Below, one piece after another: positions 31,900-33,259 of a stretch of DNA of 33,259 bases (positions within the stretch are counted from its first letter, which is position 1; each line of letters starts with the position of its first letter). Where the stretch lies: contig CBIHOZ010000067.1 in NCBI GenBank assembly GCA_966211525.1, forward strand, positions 1 to 33,259, written 5' to 3'. Origin of the DNA: Ohtaekwangia sp966211525. GTDB taxonomy: Bacteria > Bacteroidota > Bacteroidia > Cytophagales > Cyclobacteriaceae. The notes below the pieces were generated by a model. That model saw nothing but the letters and a program-made list of their open reading frames with translations. It was not told the origin of the DNA and searched no databases. Made by a program: the position numbers and the translations under genes.

Positions 31900-33138
31900 A
31901 TGATCGAAACAATTAACTCCAGCCAACAGGCAATTCTATTGGAAGACAAGTATGGTGCGCATAATTACCACCCGCTTCCCGTAGTTTTATGCAAAGGCGA
32001 AGGAGTGTTTGTTTGGGATGTAGAGGGAAAACGCTACTATGATTTTCTTTCTGCTTACAGTGCTGTTAACCAGGGTCACTGCCATCCGCGCATCATCAAT
32101 GCATTAATAAACCAGGCAAAAGAACTTACGCTTACATCGCGCGCTTTTTATAATGATAAACTTGGTGTTGCAGAGAAGTATATCTGCGAAACATTCGGCT
32201 ATCAGAAGGCATTGTTCATGAACAGCGGTGCTGAAGCAAATGAAAGCGCGATCAAACTTGCCCGTAAGTGGGGCTATACCAAAAAAGGTATACCTGATAA
32301 TGAAGCTGTAATTATAGCGGTAAAGAAAAATTTTCACGGCCGTACTACAACGATTATATCTGCATCTACCGATCCTGATTCACGCAAAGGCTTTGGACCG
32401 TTCATGCCAGGCTTCGAAGTAGTAGCGTACGATGATGTTGATGCGTTGGCAAAGGCTCTTGCAAATCCAAATGTATGTGCGCTCTGGATTGAACCTATAC
32501 AAGGTGAAGCCGGTGTATATTTACCTGCCGATGGATATCTGAAAGCTGCAGAACAACTTTGTCGCAAGCACAATGTTCTGTTGATGATGGATGAAATTCA
32601 AACGGGTATAGCACGCACAGGTAAAATGCTTGCCTCTGAATATGAAAACGTTCGTCCTGATTTGTTGATACTCGGTAAAGCTTTGTCCGGAGGCACCATG
32701 CCTGTATCTTGTGTACTTGCTGATGATGATATCATGCTGGTGATTAAACCAGGAGAGCACGGCTCAACGTTCGGTGGTAATCCATTGGCAGCAGCAGTAT
32801 GTATAGAAGCATTGCAGGTAGTAAAAGACGAGAACCTTGCCGACAATGCCATGAAGCTTGGTATAGTTTTCCGCGAGCGTATGGAAGCGCTTCAAAAGAA
32901 AACAGACCTGATCACGTTGGTACGCGGTAAAGGGTTACTCAACGCGATTGTTATCAACGACTCACCAGACAGTAAAACTGCATGGAATATATGCGTTGAC
33001 TTTTTAAAGAATGGTTTATTAGCAAAACCTACTCATGGCAACATTATTCGCCTCGCGCCTCCGTTGGTTATTACAGAGGAGCAGGTGCACGAGTGTTGTG
33101 ATATTATTGAGAGGAGTATACTTGGTTATAAGAAGTAA
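31900..33138 (+). CDS. rocD: Ornithine aminotransferase (ornithine--oxo-acid transaminase)
   Basis: The 412-residue PLP enzyme is full length. It shows DFLSAYSAVNQGHCHP, the PLP phosphate-binding MNSGAEANE (108-115), KNFHGRT, IEPIQGEAGV, MDEIQTG with Asp231, and the Schiff-base Lys260 in LILGKALSGG, then GEHGSTFGGNPLAAAV. These blocks are closest to ornithine aminotransferases, which convert ornithine and 2-oxoglutarate to glutamate semialdehyde and glutamate. Acetylornithine aminotransferase is a less likely alternative. An exact -7 box lies 23 bases upstream. The last codons and the TAA stop lie within an AGAAGTA-type heptamer repeat. Confidence 0.94.
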   Translation: MIETINSSQQAILLEDKYGAHNYHPLPVVLCKGEGVFVWDVEGKRYYDFLSAYSAVNQGHCHPRIINALINQAKELTLTSRAFYNDKLGVAEKYICETFGYQKALFMNSGAEANESAIKLARKWGYTKKGIPDNEAVIIAVKKNFHGRTTTIISASTDPDSRKGFGPFMPGFEVVAYDDVDALAKALANPNVCALWIEPIQGEAGVYLPADGYLKAAEQLCRKHNVLLMMDEIQTGIARTGKMLASEYENVRPDLLILGKALSGGTMPVSCVLADDDIMLVIKPGEHGSTFGGNPLAAAVCIEALQVVKDENLADNAMKLGIVFRERMEALQKKTDLITLVRGKGLLNAIVINDSPDSKTAWNICVDFLKNGLLAKPTHGNIIRLAPPLVITEEQVHECCDIIERSILGYKK

Positions 33139-33158
33139 GAAGACAGAAGTAAGAAGGA
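33131..33158 (+). repeat. Heptamer repeat overlapping the rocD stop codon
   Basis: Four consecutive heptamers AGAAGTA, AGAAGAC, AGAAGTA and AGAAGGA start inside the last codons of rocD. The TAA stop (33136-33138) is part of the first unit. On the coding strand this is the same heptamer as the perfect array after the TonB receptor gene at the left edge. The remaining 100 bases to the window end hold no gene I can support. Confidence 0.85.
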
Positions 33159-33259
33159 AATACAGTATATAGAAGCTTTCACAGGTTCTTCCAGGTATAT
33201 ATAGGATAAACCAGGTGCTTCGATATATAGCTATATGAAAAAGGGCTTCCCGGTGGGAG

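Noticed and set aside
1..33259. tRNA or rRNA genes, insertion sequences, prophage
   Set aside because: No cloverleaf with a TpsiC-like arm, rRNA segment, transposase or integrase was seen. The single ORF6N gene is not enough for a prophage.

Overview
The window looks like chromosomal DNA of a Bacteroidota bacterium, most likely from the Cytophagales/Cytophagia side. The signs are TonB-dependent receptors (one with the carboxypeptidase-like N-terminal domain typical of the phylum), a TPR-periplasmic sensor histidine kinase, the small protein family usually mislabelled 'phosphoribosylpyrophosphate synthetase', exact TAnnTTTG -7 boxes upstream of several genes, and almost no Shine-Dalgarno sequences. 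I see no tRNA, rRNA, CRISPR array, transposase or integrase. Gene density is ordinary, and most genes are single or in short operons with clear intrinsic terminators.

Layout. 0-4.4 kb: a TonB receptor ending in a tandem heptamer repeat, divergent from an orphan histidine kinase. 4.6-7.4 kb: a membrane zinc metallopeptidase, a short-chain acyl-CoA dehydrogenase and RNA 2'-phosphotransferase KptA. 7.4-9.75 kb: an unrecognised outer-membrane protein overlapped by a small beta-rich protein, then 840 bases without a convincing gene but unusually rich in hairpins. 9.75-16.3 kb: a small HTH protein, an exported M20 amidohydrolase divergent from a Rieske ferredoxin, a secreted unknown, a membrane-anchored metallo-beta-lactamase-fold hydrolase and a second TonB receptor. 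16.6-18.5 kb: a MATE transporter convergent with a small secreted protein, with degenerate heptamers between them.

18.6-25.7 kb is a stress-type neighbourhood: a five-gene operon (ferritin-like helical protein, DUF4142 lipoprotein, small conserved protein, YihY membrane protein, FAD oxidoreductase), an AI-2E-type permease, a beta-barrel protein, a DUF1328 membrane peptide, a CsbD protein and a candidate 26-residue membrane peptide. Four transcription units here share GGCATA followed by a T-rich stretch, 32-40 nt before the ATG. This is the best candidate for an undescribed regulatory system in the window.

25.7-33.1 kb: deoC followed by a GapN-like aldehyde dehydrogenase (linked through glyceraldehyde 3-phosphate), a small basic secreted protein, an exported double-thioredoxin-fold protein, rmuC with an ORF6N-domain gene upstream, and ornithine aminotransferase rocD. 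The stop codon of rocD lies inside another copy of the heptamer repeat found at the left edge.

Many starts are set at internal ATGs rather than at the longest open frame, because of signal peptides, family length or promoter position.
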